A stretch of DNA of 64,000 nt, taken from assembly GCF_001561995.1 (NCBI RefSeq), contig NZ_LLWC01000008.1, forward strand, positions 248,001 to 312,000, written 5' to 3'. Positions within the stretch are counted from its first letter, which is position 1. Every line of letters begins with the position of its first letter. A program made the position numbers and the translations under genes. The stretch is from Polycladidibacter hongkongensis. Lineage in GTDB: Bacteria; Pseudomonadota; Alphaproteobacteria; Rhizobiales; Stappiaceae. This document shows positions 17,190-25,478 of this stretch, in pieces. The notes under the pieces were generated by a model that was not told where the DNA came from, did no database searches, and saw only the letters and a program-made list of their open reading frames with translations.

Positions 17190-19427
17190 ATGTCTGGCAA
17201 TCGGGGTGACAATGGAAGAATTGAGCCGCACTTCAATGCGGGTCAACACCGTCGCCCACGTCAGGTATCCCCCCTTCCGCGCTCGGTTGCCGCCGCTAGC
17301 GCACATGCGCAGCGAAAGCGGCCCGCGCAAAGACCCAACGCACCAAAACAGCAGGTCCCAACACGCCCTGCGCCTCAGCATCCAAATCCATCAATACGGC
17401 GCCAAGTCTCACGCACCAAACAACCGCCAAAACAAAAACTACAAGACTTACCTCCTAAGAAAAAAGGTGGTGGCGGAGGCGGTTGGCTGTGGTGGCTTGC
17501 TCGTAAGCTCGGCTACTGGGGCCTTGTACTTGGTATCTGGGGAGGAGTGATCATCACTGGTGCGCTGCTTTATTTCGCAGCATATCTGCCCCCGGCCGAT
17601 CAATGGGCCGTGCCGAAGCGCCCACCAAATGTCCGTATCTTGGCTGCAGATGGCACGTTGATTGCCAATCGCGGTGCAACAGGCGGTGAAGCGATCCGCC
17701 TAGAGCAACTCCCTCGTTATCTACCAGAGGCGGTGATCGCGATTGAAGATCGGCGGTTCTATTACCACTTTGGGATTGACCCGATAGGCCTAACCCGCGC
17801 TGTTGTCACCAACTATACCAGCGGCAGAACCGTGCAAGGCGGCTCCACCATCACCCAACAGCTTGCCAAGAATCTGTTTCTCTCTCCAGACCGTACGATC
17901 AAGCGAAAGATGCAGGAAGTCGTAATGTCCCTTTGGCTAGAGTATCATTATTCCAAGGCTGAGATTCTGGAGATGTACTTGAATCGAGTCTACTTGGGGG
18001 CTGGGGCCTATGGTGTAGACGCAGCCGCGCGGCGCTACTTCAACAAACCGGCAAGCCAGCTTTCCCTTTCTGAAGCAGCGACAATTGCCGGGCTGTTGAA
18101 AGCGCCCTCCAGTTATGCGCCCACGCGCAATCCAGACCGTGCCGAGGCGCGTGCGCAAGTGGTAATCGCAGCCATGAACCGCGCCGGCTTTATTTCAGAT
18201 GCGGAAGCTACAACCGCCCTTATTGATCCTGCGCGCGTTGCTCGCGCCGGTCATCAAAGTTCCAAACAATATGTTGCAGATTATGTGATGGAACTGCTGC
18301 CCAGCTTTACAGGTCGACTTCAGCAAGATGTTGTTGTCGAGACCACGATTGATTTGGATATGCAGCAGGCGGCAGAAATGGCGCTTCGACATGGCTTGCA
18401 GCAAGAAGGCGCGAAGGCAAACGTTTCGCAAGGAGCGATTGTTATGCTTAACCGTAGTGGTGCGGTCCGTGCTCTTGTCGGCGGGAAAGACTATGCCAAA
18501 AGCCAATTTAACCGGGCAGTCTATGCCAGAAGGCAACCCGGCAGCGCCTTCAAGCCCTTCGTGTATTTGGCGGCCTTGGAAAACGGCTTCACGCCAGAAA
18601 GCATTCTAAGGGATCGGCCAGTGCGCTTTAATGGTTGGTCTCCGAAAAACTATTCAAACAAGTTTTACGGAAACGTCAGCCTTACTCAATCGCTTGCTTA
18701 CTCGCTGAATACGGTTGCGGCGGAACTGACCAGTTTCGTTGGCCCGCAGGCAGTTGCACAAACCGCTCGCCGCCTTGGCATCTCTTCTCCGTTGAAAAAC
18801 AACCTCGCCATCGGGTTGGGAACATCTGAGGTAACTGTGCTGGAAATCGCAGCCGCTTATGTACCTTTTTCAAATCAAGGTTACGGAATTGTGCCCCATG
18901 TAGTGCGAAGGGTACGCGATGCAGACGGGAATACCATCTACAAAAAAAGCGGTTCCGGCAAAGGACGGGTCATAAACCCATCGAAGCTTAGTGAACTAAA
19001 CTGGATGATGGCGCAAACGGTGATATCTGGAACAGGTAAAAAAGCACGCTTGCAAGGCCGGCCCGTAGCAGGAAAAACCGGGACAAGCCAAAGCTTCCGC
19101 GATGCATGGTTTATCGGATACTCCGGGTCGTTGACTGCGGCTGTTTGGCTCGGCAATGACAACAACAAACCGATGAAAAAGGTTACTGGCGGTGGTCTAC
19201 CTGCACAGATTTGGCATGATGCTATGGAGGCCGCCCATAAGGGCATTCCCGTGGGGCCACTTCCTGGTGTCGCGATGCGCAGCGGCGGCCAGTTGCCGAA
19301 AATTTTACAGCCCGGTAAGCAGGTGCCGGTCCCAATTGCGGCAAAAGCAGTGCTAGGCCATGCAAGAGCGGTTCCCAAAACACAAGGCGAAGCAGAAAGC
19401 CTACTTACACAGCTGTTTGGTGGCTAG
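17190..19427 (+). CDS. Class A penicillin-binding protein (PBP1A/1C type)
   Basis: Bifunctional peptidoglycan synthase of 745 residues. A basic, proline-rich cytoplasmic tail (about 1-95) with a KKKGGGGGG stretch precedes one membrane anchor (about 105-130). The glycosyltransferase domain (GT51) shows AIEDRRFYYHFGID and GGSTITQQLAKNLF. The transpeptidase has all three motifs: SAFK in RQPGSAFKPFVY, SLN in AYSLNTVA, and KTGTS. The C-terminus is a basic, proline-rich tail. An LpoA-like lipoprotein is encoded nearby at 25.5 kb, which could be a partner. The exact PBP subclass is not fixed. Confidence 0.93.
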   Translation: MSGNRGDNGRIEPHFNAGQHRRPRQVSPLPRSVAAASAHAQRKRPAQRPNAPKQQVPTRPAPQHPNPSIRRQVSRTKQPPKQKLQDLPPKKKGGGGGGWLWWLARKLGYWGLVLGIWGGVIITGALLYFAAYLPPADQWAVPKRPPNVRILAADGTLIANRGATGGEAIRLEQLPRYLPEAVIAIEDRRFYYHFGIDPIGLTRAVVTNYTSGRTVQGGSTITQQLAKNLFLSPDRTIKRKMQEVVMSLWLEYHYSKAEILEMYLNRVYLGAGAYGVDAAARRYFNKPASQLSLSEAATIAGLLKAPSSYAPTRNPDRAEARAQVVIAAMNRAGFISDAEATTALIDPARVARAGHQSSKQYVADYVMELLPSFTGRLQQDVVVETTIDLDMQQAAEMALRHGLQQEGAKANVSQGAIVMLNRSGAVRALVGGKDYAKSQFNRAVYARRQPGSAFKPFVYLAALENGFTPESILRDRPVRFNGWSPKNYSNKFYGNVSLTQSLAYSLNTVAAELTSFVGPQAVAQTARRLGISSPLKNNLAIGLGTSEVTVLEIAAAYVPFSNQGYGIVPHVVRRVRDADGNTIYKKSGSGKGRVINPSKLSELNWMMAQTVISGTGKKARLQGRPVAGKTGTSQSFRDAWFIGYSGSLTAAVWLGNDNNKPMKKVTGGGLPAQIWHDAMEAAHKGIPVGPLPGVAMRSGGQLPKILQPGKQVPVPIAAKAVLGHARAVPKTQGEAESLLTQLFGG

Positions 19428-19448
19428 TAAACTCTCGCCTCGATGCTA

Positions 19449-21050
19449 TCAGAGGAGTTTCGCCTGTAGATGGTTTGTCGAACAATCCAACCCAACAAAC
19501 CGCAATGCCTCTCGCAATTCGCGCTCCATGACCGGCTTTCCAACAAAGGCATTCGCTCCTGCTGCACAGGCCGCTTTTTTGGTTTTCCCCCGTACATCCG
19601 CTGACACAGCAATAACTGCAAGGTCAGGCGCGAGGCTGCGGATCTCCTTTATTGCGCTAAGACCATCGAGATTTGGCAGGTTCAAATCCATCAACACGAG
19701 ATCAAACCTCTCCTCTCTAACAGCGTTGATCGCAGCACGGCCACATTCGACGAGCTGCGCTTGAAATCCCAACTTTTCAAGCAGAACGCGCGATAGCAAC
19801 CAGTTGATCGAATTATCCTCAGCAACAAGGCAGGTTGGTCGTTTCGGCTCAGTGCTTTTTCTCGGCGTTGAAAAAGCACTTTGCGGAAAGGGGGCAGAGG
19901 CGCTCAGCGTAAGCCCATGCTCTAGGCGATACAGCACTTTCAGCAAGCTGCTGCGGCGCACCGGGCGCATGAGATAACCATCAAAGCCAACCTGCCGCAA
20001 ATGGGTGATTGCGTGCCGGCGTCTCGGTTCAAGCAAAACCACCGCTGGCTTGGTTGGGAAGTGCTGACGAAACTGGGTCAAACTGGCTTCAGCTGACGTA
20101 ACATATTCCATGTCCACAATCAGCATGTCCGCGGCCTCTTCAGGGTTGTTGTGAACACGGTATCCGGCAGCCTCCAGCGTTGCAGTTAGAAGCGCGCTCT
20201 CGGTCTGGCGCATCGACAAATGCAAGAGCTTGGGGCCGTTGCTGCGGTCAATCTCTAAGCTATGCGTAGGCGTTCTACTTGCGGGCTTTGCCGGAAGCCG
20301 TAAGGTAAATTCGGCGCCTCCTGTTTTGAGGTCACAAGCTGTTAGCGTACCTCCCATCAATCGAGCCAAGCGGTTGCAAATGGCTAACCCAAGACCAGCA
20401 CCGCTTTTTGCTGAAGAACTCTGCGAGAACTCCGCAAACAAGTTTTCCGGATCAATACCTTTTAGCCCGATACCAGTATCGCTGACAGAAAAACAAAGCT
20501 CATCGTTCTGATGGTCAATGCAAAGCGAAACCCCACCATTTTGGGTAAACTTTACGGCGTTCCATAACAAGTTACTGAGAATTTGGCGCAGCCGCTCCCC
20601 ATCTAGCAAGAAGCACCCCAAAGCAGCTGGCGCAACAAAGCAGCCAATCTCCAAGCCTTGGTCATAGGCCTTGGGTGCCAACAACTCAATCTGCTCTTCT
20701 ACAAGCTTTTCAAGATCCACTTGGCTTTCATGAAGTTCAAGCGCCGTAGCATCTAACTGCGCAAGGCTTAGGTTTCGATCCACCAGATCCAGAAGGATGT
20801 GCCCGGAATTCTGAATAGCGTCCAAATAGGTGCGTTGCTCCTCGCTGAGTACAGTGTCCTCCAGAAGGTTTGCCATGCCCAAGATGCCGTTAAGCGGAGT
20901 GCGCAGCTCGTGGCTCGTAAGGGCAATAAAACGGCTTTCTTGCGCGGGTTTGTTCTTATGGCGAGGGATATTGCTGCTGTTACTGCCGCGCCTTATTGCC
21001 GCCTGCGAGAGCAGCCTACGTTTCCTGCGAAAACCCGTTGTGTTCTTCAT
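19449..21050 (-). CDS. Hybrid histidine kinase without sensor domain, pseudo-receiver plus receiver
   Basis: 533 residues, apparently soluble, no membrane segment, PAS or GAF domain. A basic N-terminus (about 1-40) leads directly into the HisKA phosphorylation site (ALTSHELRTPLNGILG), then the ATPase domain with NLLWNAVKFTQ, DTGIG and GLGLAICNRL. A first receiver-like domain (about 275-365) lacks the N-terminal acidic pair and has RP in place of the KP lysine. The last domain (about 395-515) is a normal receiver: AEDN, LMDLNLP, AVSAD, GKP. Its ATG overlaps the comM stop (ATGA), so translation is coupled. Partner and signal are unknown. Confidence 0.85.
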   Translation of the reverse strand: MKNTTGFRRKRRLLSQAAIRRGSNSSNIPRHKNKPAQESRFIALTSHELRTPLNGILGMANLLEDTVLSEEQRTYLDAIQNSGHILLDLVDRNLSLAQLDATALELHESQVDLEKLVEEQIELLAPKAYDQGLEIGCFVAPAALGCFLLDGERLRQILSNLLWNAVKFTQNGGVSLCIDHQNDELCFSVSDTGIGLKGIDPENLFAEFSQSSSAKSGAGLGLAICNRLARLMGGTLTACDLKTGGAEFTLRLPAKPASRTPTHSLEIDRSNGPKLLHLSMRQTESALLTATLEAAGYRVHNNPEEAADMLIVDMEYVTSAEASLTQFRQHFPTKPAVVLLEPRRRHAITHLRQVGFDGYLMRPVRRSSLLKVLYRLEHGLTLSASAPFPQSAFSTPRKSTEPKRPTCLVAEDNSINWLLSRVLLEKLGFQAQLVECGRAAINAVREERFDLVLMDLNLPNLDGLSAIKEIRSLAPDLAVIAVSADVRGKTKKAACAAGANAFVGKPVMERELREALRFVGLDCSTNHLQAKLL

Positions 21051-22573
21051 GCGGCCCTCTCGCTTGTTGTAGGCTGTCTGAAGCTAAGGGCTTCAGCAAG
21101 ATGATCCGGCTTTATCTGCGCTGAACCTTCTAGATCAGCGATGCTACGCGAAACTTTAAGGACGCGGTGAAAGCCGCGCGCGGAAAGCTGCATTTGCTCC
21201 GCAGCGCGATAGAACAAATCTCGCGATGACCGTTCTAGAACTGTGTGTTTTTCGATGTTCTTTGCGGAACAATGACTGTTTGTTCGGCAGGATTCCACAT
21301 CACCGCGATAACGCTCCTGTTGTATCTCGCGTGCTTTGGCAACGCGCAGTGCCACCTGCGCCGAGGGCTCACTTGCTGTGCCCCCCATCATCTCAACAGC
21401 TCGCACCGCAGGTACTTCTAGCTGGATATCAATACGATCGAGGAATGGCCCTGAAACCCGTGCTTGATAATCTGCCGCGCAGCGCTCCCCTCGCCTGCAC
21501 GTGTGCCCCGGTTGCCCCGCCATGCCGCATCTACACGGGTTCATGGCTGCGACCAACTGGAAGCGGGCAGGATACGAAACCCGGTTATTGGCCCGCACAA
21601 TCATAGCACTCCCGGTTTCCATAGGTTGGCGCAGGCTGTCTAAGGCCTGCGGGTGGAACTCCGGCAATTCATCAAGAAACAGTACGCCATTGTGCGCCAA
21701 TGAGATCTCGCCGGGGCGGGCTTTGATACCGCCGCCAACAAGCGCTGCCATGGATGCCGAGTGATGCGGCGCACGAAACGGGCGGCGGTCGGTCAGCTTG
21801 CCGCCTTCTAATTCGCCCGCGACAGAGGCAATCATAGATACCTCAAGCAGTTCTGATGCGCTAAGCGGCGGCAGTAATGAGGGCAGCCGCGCCGCCAGTA
21901 ACGACTTACCAGCGCCCGGTGGGCCTACAAACAGCAAATTATGCCCCCCGGCTGCGGCGATTTCCAACGCCCGCTTAGCCCTACCTTGCCCCCGAACATC
22001 TGCAAGATCTGGGAGTGTCGGACCTGCACTGCCAAGTTTCGCCTGCGGTCGCTGCATAGTGGCAACGCCTTTGAAATGGTTACATAGCTCAATGAGGTTA
22101 GCCGGGGCCAAGATCTGCATGCCCTCGTCCGCCCAAGCGGCTTCCCCGCCGCAATCGCGGGGGCAAATCAATCCAAGGCCTTGGGCATTGGCGTGGATGG
22201 CCGCTGGCAAGACCCCGCTAACCCCCACAATTTCGCCGTTTAGCGACAATTCTCCCAGAATTGCAAAACTATCTAGTGCGTCAGGTGGGATAATCTCCAT
22301 GGCACATAAGAGGCCAAGGGCTATCGCGAGGTCAAAATGCGAGCCTTCCTTTGGGAGATCGGCCGGTGCAAGGTTTACAGTAACCCGCTTTGCAGGCAGC
22401 GCTAGGCCTGTTGCTAGTAAGGCCGCGCGCACCCTTTCCCGGCTTTCGGCAACAGCTTTGTCTGGGAGGCCGACAATAGAGAATTGCACAGCACCAGGGC
22501 CGATCTGTACTTGCACATCAACATCAACCGCCTCGACCCCTTGAAAGGCAACACCGCACACTCTGGAAAACAT
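21047..22573 (-). CDS. comM: YifB/ComM family Mg-chelatase-like AAA+ ATPase
   Basis: Hexameric AAA+ ATPase; in naturally competent bacteria ComM is a branch-migration helicase used in transformation. 508 residues: an N-terminal Lon-protease-like domain (about 1-170), Walker A in FVGPPGAGKSLLAARL, Walker B LFLDELPEF, and a zinc-finger-like Cys cluster (CRCGMAGQPGHTCRRGERC). ATG follows a G-rich Shine-Dalgarno. It overlaps the hybrid kinase start by four bases. Present in most proteobacteria, so it does not by itself show competence. Confidence 0.94.
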   Translation of the reverse strand: MFSRVCGVAFQGVEAVDVDVQVQIGPGAVQFSIVGLPDKAVAESRERVRAALLATGLALPAKRVTVNLAPADLPKEGSHFDLAIALGLLCAMEIIPPDALDSFAILGELSLNGEIVGVSGVLPAAIHANAQGLGLICPRDCGGEAAWADEGMQILAPANLIELCNHFKGVATMQRPQAKLGSAGPTLPDLADVRGQGRAKRALEIAAAGGHNLLFVGPPGAGKSLLAARLPSLLPPLSASELLEVSMIASVAGELEGGKLTDRRPFRAPHHSASMAALVGGGIKARPGEISLAHNGVLFLDELPEFHPQALDSLRQPMETGSAMIVRANNRVSYPARFQLVAAMNPCRCGMAGQPGHTCRRGERCAADYQARVSGPFLDRIDIQLEVPAVRAVEMMGGTASEPSAQVALRVAKAREIQQERYRGDVESCRTNSHCSAKNIEKHTVLERSSRDLFYRAAEQMQLSARGFHRVLKVSRSIADLEGSAQIKPDHLAEALSFRQPTTSERAA

Positions 22574-22781
22574 AGGCCCCCCTGCTTCTCTATTTGCTAA
22601 ACTAACAATGAGAGAATGGAGGAGGCTACTAGCAATTGTCAGGATGCCGGATAATCACCTTTGATAAGTGAGGGGCGTGTTCTTGTTAAGAAGACAGGGG
22701 CACGCAAGCGGCGTAGCGCGCCGGATTCTCATCCGACTGCGCCACTCTTTCTTGCTAAGACGAGCGCGTCGCCCGCGCGCG
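22574..22781. other. Spacer between gshB and comM with hairpin
   Basis: 208 bases on the minus-strand path from gshB to comM. Contains a stem-loop at about 22713-22745: CGGAT-TCTC-ATCCG, extended outward by GCGC/GCGC after a small internal loop. It also contains TTCTTGTTAAGAA near 22680. It may act as a terminator or processing site after gshB. No gene is supported. Confidence 0.35.
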
Positions 22782-23729
22782 CTACATTGCGGCGCGCTTT
22801 GCCTCCAGCACATCCATTACCCTAGCGGCAACATCTGGGCCACCAAGGTTTTTAATTGCGCGAATACCGGTCGGCGCGGTGACGTTAATCTCGGTCAATT
22901 TTCCGTCGATTACATCAATTCCAACTAGAATAAGCCCCTGCTCCTTTAGCGCGGGGCCAAGGCGTCGGCAAATCTCGCGCTCCTGCTCAGTCAAGTCGCT
23001 GTCCTTTGGCGAACCGCCGCGCACCATATTGGAGCGAAGATCCCCCGAGGCAGGCACTCTGTTCACTGCGCCAGCAAATTCACCATCAACCAGCAAAATG
23101 CGCTTGTCGCCGTGCTTTACATTGGGCAAGAACTGCTGGATGACCCAAGGCTCGCGGAATGTGACCGCGAAAAAATCGTAAAGAGAGCCGTAATTCAGGT
23201 CATCTTTGGTTACGCGAAAAACCGCCGCCCCGCCATGTCCAAACAGTGGCTTCATCACAATATCGCCGTACTGGGCGCGGAACAGATCAATCTCGCTCTT
23301 ATCGTGGGTGATCAACGTGGGCGGCATTAAATCGGCAAACTGGGTGACAAACAGTTTCTCCGGTGCATTGCGCACCGAAACCGGATTGTTCACCACCAAA
23401 GTGCTCGGATGGATTTTCTCAAGCAAATGGGTTGCTGCGATATAAGCCAGATCAAATGGAGGATCCTGACGCATCAACACGATGTCCATGGTGGACATAT
23501 CCACCCGCTCTGGTTCGCCAAAGCAATAATGATTGCCAACTTCGTCCTGCACGGTCACAGGCTCGACAGTGCACATCACTTGCTCCCCCCACAGCGCAAG
23601 GCGATCAGGGGTATAATGATAGAGTTGATGTCCGCGTGCTTGCGCCTCCAGCATCAGGGCGAAGGCACTGTCTCCAGCAATATTGATGGATGCGATATGG
23701 TCCATTTGCACAGCGATTTTTAAAGGCAT
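22782..23729 (-). CDS. gshB: Glutathione synthetase
   Basis: ATP-grasp ligase joining gamma-glutamylcysteine and glycine, about 315 residues. Start at 23729 (MPLKIAVQMDHI) with GGAGAC upstream. Conserved blocks include RQDPPFDLAYI, NNPVSVRNAPEKLFVTQF, MKPLFGHGGAAVFRV, the flexible loop around VHGDKRILLVDG-type (here VKHGDKRILLVDGEFAGAVNRVP), LILVGIDVIDGKLTEINVTAPTG. It sits between yraN and comM on the same strand, a common alphaproteobacterial arrangement. Confidence 0.96.
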   Translation of the reverse strand: MPLKIAVQMDHIASINIAGDSAFALMLEAQARGHQLYHYTPDRLALWGEQVMCTVEPVTVQDEVGNHYCFGEPERVDMSTMDIVLMRQDPPFDLAYIAATHLLEKIHPSTLVVNNPVSVRNAPEKLFVTQFADLMPPTLITHDKSEIDLFRAQYGDIVMKPLFGHGGAAVFRVTKDDLNYGSLYDFFAVTFREPWVIQQFLPNVKHGDKRILLVDGEFAGAVNRVPASGDLRSNMVRGGSPKDSDLTEQEREICRRLGPALKEQGLILVGIDVIDGKLTEINVTAPTGIRAIKNLGGPDVAARVMDVLEAKRAAM

Positions 23730-23867
23730 TCGGGTCTCCAACGCGACGCGGCATAGATGCCGCCCAACAAGGCCGGTCGATACCGGCATTTATCGTAGAT
23801 ATGCGATGGGAGGCGCTGTTTGTCTATGGTAGGATGAAAATAAAATGCAACTTGGTCGAAAGCTCGG

Positions 23868-24302
23868 TTACCCACCTTCAAAAAAGCAAGGCAAATGATG
23901 GATGTAGGCGCTGGGCAGAACGACCAATAAATCATAGCGATAGGAATAAAGCTCATAGCCGGTTTGCTGCGACAGCCAGATACGAGAGGCGCGTTCAATT
24001 CTGCGCTGGGCACGGGGTGAAACGGCATGTAGCCCAACCTCTATGGATTGCCGTGCTTTTACCTCGAAAAAACAAAGCGTATCTGCGCGCGTTGCAATCA
24101 GGTCTATTTCACCTGCCGAGCATTTGTATCGCTGCGCCAGAATATGCCAGTTCTCTTGCTCCAGAAAATCCTTTGCCAAGGCTTCAGCTGCTAAGCCGCG
24201 CCGCTGCGCTCTCTCTTGCGGGCTATGCGCCAAGTGGGCTGCGGCCGCTCGCCGTCGTTTTTGTGCCTCACTCAGTTGCCTATCCGGCTTCACTCCCTGC
24301 AT
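23868..24302 (-). CDS. yraN: YraN/UPF0102 nuclease-fold protein
   Basis: 144-residue protein of the UPF0102 family, related by fold to Holliday-junction resolvases and restriction endonucleases. Visible are the GLAAEALAKDFLEQENWHILAQRYKCSAGEIDLIA block with the acidic ExD pair and FFEVKAR, the D/E-x-K nuclease-like motif. Its start overlaps the rsmI end by 23 bases, with GGAG upstream of the ATG. Function is unproven. Confidence 0.9.
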   Translation of the reverse strand: MQGVKPDRQLSEAQKRRRAAAAHLAHSPQERAQRRGLAAEALAKDFLEQENWHILAQRYKCSAGEIDLIATRADTLCFFEVKARQSIEVGLHAVSPRAQRRIERASRIWLSQQTGYELYSYRYDLLVVLPSAYIHHLPCFFEGG

Positions 24303-25188
24303 CTTTCAGCTCCAGCGCGCGGGCATACAACGTTTTACGATCAACCCCAGTTGCCTTGGACACCTGTTTGGCAGCTGCGCTCACAGGCATCTCTTTTAAC
24401 GCAGCTTTGAGCATATCTTCTGCTTGCGTGGCATCTGGCTCGTGCGCCTCTCCCGGAGCAATCAGGATAGCAATTTCTCCTTTGACGCGATCCCCTGAAA
24501 AGTGGGTAACCAGTTCGGCGAGTGTGCCATGCGCAAACTCCTCAAAGCGCTTGGTCAACTCTCGCGCCACCACGGCTTTGTGCTCTGCTCCAAAGCACTG
24601 CACCATGTCCTGCAAAGAAGCTTGCAGCCGATGCGGGCTCTCGTAGAAAATGAGAGTGGCGCGTGTTAATGCGAGTTCTTGCAGGCGTTTGCAGCGCGCA
24701 GTGCTTTTATTTGGCAGGAAACCGGCAAAGGTTAGAGTATCTGATGGCAATCCGGCACCAACCAATCCGGCAAGCATGGCTGAGGCGCCGGGGATTGGCA
24801 CAATCTTGTGCCCGGCACCGCGCACCTCGGCAACCAGTTTATATCCAGGGTCAGATATCAGCGGCGTGCCAGCATCTGAAACCAGCGCGACAGACTTCCC
24901 TTGGGCTAAGGCCTCCAGGATTAGAGGCCTCTGTTTTTCGCCATTATGCTCGTGATAGACCATCATTTTACTGCGGATGCCATAGCGTTGCAGCAAAATG
25001 CCGGTGACCCTTGTATCCTCACAGGCAAGAACATCGCAGCCTGCGAGAGTTTCGAGGGCGCGCAGGGTAATGTCACCCAAATTCCCGATCGGTGTCGCGA
25101 CAATGTAAAGCGCACCTTCAAGCTTCGGCGCGCGAAATTGCTGATCTTTGATCAGAAAGCTGCCGCAATCCTCGGAGAAACTAGACAA
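24280..25188 (-). CDS. rsmI: 16S rRNA (cytidine-1402 2'-O)-methyltransferase
   Basis: SAM-dependent tetrapyrrole-methylase-fold enzyme modifying C1402 in the ribosomal P site, 302 residues. Motifs: LYIVATPIGNLGDITLRALE, CEDTRVTGILLQRYGI, LVSDAGTPLISDPGYKLV, PIPGASAMLAGLVGAGLP and FYESPHRL. TTG start with GAGGG eight bases upstream. First gene of the rsmI-yraN-gshB cluster and divergent from the LpoA-like gene. Confidence 0.96.
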   Translation of the reverse strand: MSSFSEDCGSFLIKDQQFRAPKLEGALYIVATPIGNLGDITLRALETLAGCDVLACEDTRVTGILLQRYGIRSKMMVYHEHNGEKQRPLILEALAQGKSVALVSDAGTPLISDPGYKLVAEVRGAGHKIVPIPGASAMLAGLVGAGLPSDTLTFAGFLPNKSTARCKRLQELALTRATLIFYESPHRLQASLQDMVQCFGAEHKAVVARELTKRFEEFAHGTLAELVTHFSGDRVKGEIAILIAPGEAHEPDATQAEDMLKAALKEMPVSAAAKQVSKATGVDRKTLYARALELKDAGSEAG

Positions 25189-25238
25189 ATTAGCGCCCTC
25201 TTAATCAGGAGTTTGTTCACAGATTGCCCTCATGTAGC

Positions 25239-25253
25239 GAACATTTGTTGAAC
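25239..25253. promoter_or_regulatory. Candidate LexA-type box (GAAC-N7-GAAC)
   Basis: GAAC-ATTTGTT-GAAC, the reverse complement of the alphaproteobacterial LexA consensus GTTC-N7-GTTC. It lies 51 bases upstream of rsmI in the divergent rsmI / LpoA-like promoter region. Only eight positions are fixed, so about two such matches are expected by chance in a window of this size. Confidence 0.3.
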
Positions 25254-25478
25254 TAATCAATGATGAGACGCGTTTTTTGCGCGCATTTCGCGCAAAACTC
25301 CAGCTTCAAAGAGGTTTCGGGCTTTATAATGCGGCGAGGTTTTGTAAAACCGCAGATCAAACAGCAGAAAACGCTAGTGGTGTTGCATTTCCATATCAGC
25401 ACTGGCTAAGGTTTGAGCGAAGAATTTACCCAGCCGACACTCCGCGGGCAAGCGGACGGCTGCGATGGTGGGGAAAAG

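Noticed and set aside
21798-22544. 248-codon plus-strand frame opposite comM
   Set aside because: Composition is Ala/Pro/Ser-rich as expected for an antisense shadow, and comM is unambiguous.
22695-22745. tRNA-like sequence between gshB and comM
   Set aside because: A D-arm-like and an anticodon-stem-like piece can be drawn, but the loop size is wrong and there is no T-arm (GTTCGANTC) or acceptor pairing.
23690-24646. 318-codon plus-strand frame over gshB, yraN and rsmI
   Set aside because: Spans the ends of three real genes on the other strand and has no domain signature.
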